A program made the translations under genes and the position numbers. A stretch of 64,000 nt of DNA from Bacillota bacterium (GTDB taxonomy: Bacteria; Bacillota; Sulfobacillia; Sulfobacillales; Sulfobacillaceae). Location of the stretch: assembly GCA_021820965.1 (NCBI GenBank), contig JAKACZ010000004.1, positions 62,001 through 126,000 of the forward strand, written 5' to 3'. The notes under the pieces were generated by a model. It was not told where the DNA came from. It was given only the letters and a program-made list of their open reading frames with translations, and ran no database searches. This document shows, one piece after another, positions 63,429 to 64,000 of this stretch; the first letter of the stretch is position 1, and each line of letters begins with the position of its first letter.

Positions 63429-64000
63429 TGGCGGACCTGGTTTGATCCGCCAGGGTACCGGCGGAGAGTGTGCCAAGAGATGGCAGATATCGATGACGCC
63501 AGTTTCTTCGTGTTCGCCAAAAAGAGTAGACCCTCCTGACGGATGTATTAGCTACCACTACCAGCGTGACAGGTACTACCACGGTCTACGGACATGCGTC
63601 TCTCTTATGTTTGGGCTTCGTTTGGTGCGGATGTCAACCCACCATCTAAGGTGGCCGGTCGGATGTCGACCTCATGTTGGATAGTGAGCCGAGTCACGGG
63701 GGCGCCGGCGGACTTGATGTTCGCCGTCGAGTAGCTAGGTTTCTGATATGGTTAAGGGATTTCATAATGATATTTCTGTCACGCAGCCGTTTGCTGCTCC
63801 GGGCGGTTCGTACGCAGGAGTTCGAAGCACACTCGAACATAGCTTACAGTTAATCAACGACATGGAACTCTCACTCTAACCATAGAGGTGCATCGACATT
63901 ACATGGTCAGCACTCGCCAGGGCGGTTGGCATGACGAATAACGCATTCGTTCCCCAGCCGCCCCACGAGGTTGCCGTCTCGGGCATGTTGGTGGAGCGAC
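63429..64000. other. Gene-free tail
   Basis: A 7-bp stem (TGGCGGA, 10 nt, TCCGCCA) follows the stop directly but has no T-run. No gene seen to the window end. Confidence 0.4.

Noticed and set aside
63429-63452. Terminator after the last coiled-coil gene
   Set aside because: Perfect 7-bp stem but no T-run on either side; could be chance.
1-64000. CRISPR array, tRNA or rRNA genes
   Set aside because: No regularly spaced repeats, no cloverleaf-like or rRNA sequence was noticed.

Overview
The window looks like the chromosome of a GC-rich, Gram-positive spore-former. It carries ylbJ (a sporulation membrane protein), strong AGGAGG-type ribosome binding sites and many GTG/TTG starts. A Sulfobacillus-like or other deep-branching Firmicute is my best guess; that is inference, since there is no rRNA or tRNA gene here to confirm it. 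No CRISPR array, tRNA or rRNA was seen.

Layout. 0-9 kb is mostly ordinary chromosome: a partial lipoprotein, a Fur-family regulator, a translationally coupled sugar kinase/GH4 glycosidase pair, a NYN-domain protein, a secreted transglutaminase-like protein, a cupin-type glucose-6-phosphate isomerase and ylbJ. 9-31 kb is a long accessory region. It starts with a convergent beta-family (sce7725-like)/sce7726-like pair bracketed by a full ylbJ and a ylbJ fragment. It continues with a string of small cassette-like genes: a BrnT-like toxin/RHH antitoxin/zinc-ribbon triplet, MntA-HepT, AbrB-PIN, MazE-like/Doc, GNAT, Nudix, small membrane proteins, ArsR, an ECF-sigma fusion, a nucleoside-salvage operon (deoC-rbsK-iunH) and IS607 remains. 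Many of these are followed by a short shared motif (GGGGGCGAR, often with TTAAGC about 6 nt later) on the same strand as the gene. This is the most unusual pattern in the window. The same stretch is rich in frameshifts, in-frame stops and chimeric gene junctions.

31-38 kb holds an MFS exporter divergent from a WYL regulator, remnants of a methyltransferase and an IS66 transposase, and a gamma-glutamyltransferase. 38-48 kb is again ordinary: a small exported peptide, an M1 aminopeptidase, a MacB-type ABC exporter, a SIMPL protein, an operon of bcp-nth-receiver protein and an M24 peptidase. 48-51.5 kb is a graveyard (argS 3' remnant, TetR-like tail, DUF4338/DDE transposase remnant) around an epimerase with a damaged start. 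51.5-61.5 kb is housekeeping or metabolic: an FAD oxidoreductase, FabH, a J-domain/zinc-finger membrane protein, cytochrome c plus Tat phosphoesterase, a response regulator, a nitrilase, a nitrilase-amidohydrolase fusion and an HNH nuclease that seems to start at ATC. 61.5-63 kb has no gene but carries a good sigma-A promoter in front of a highly structured stretch, a candidate small RNA. A repetitive coiled-coil gene and an empty tail close the window.
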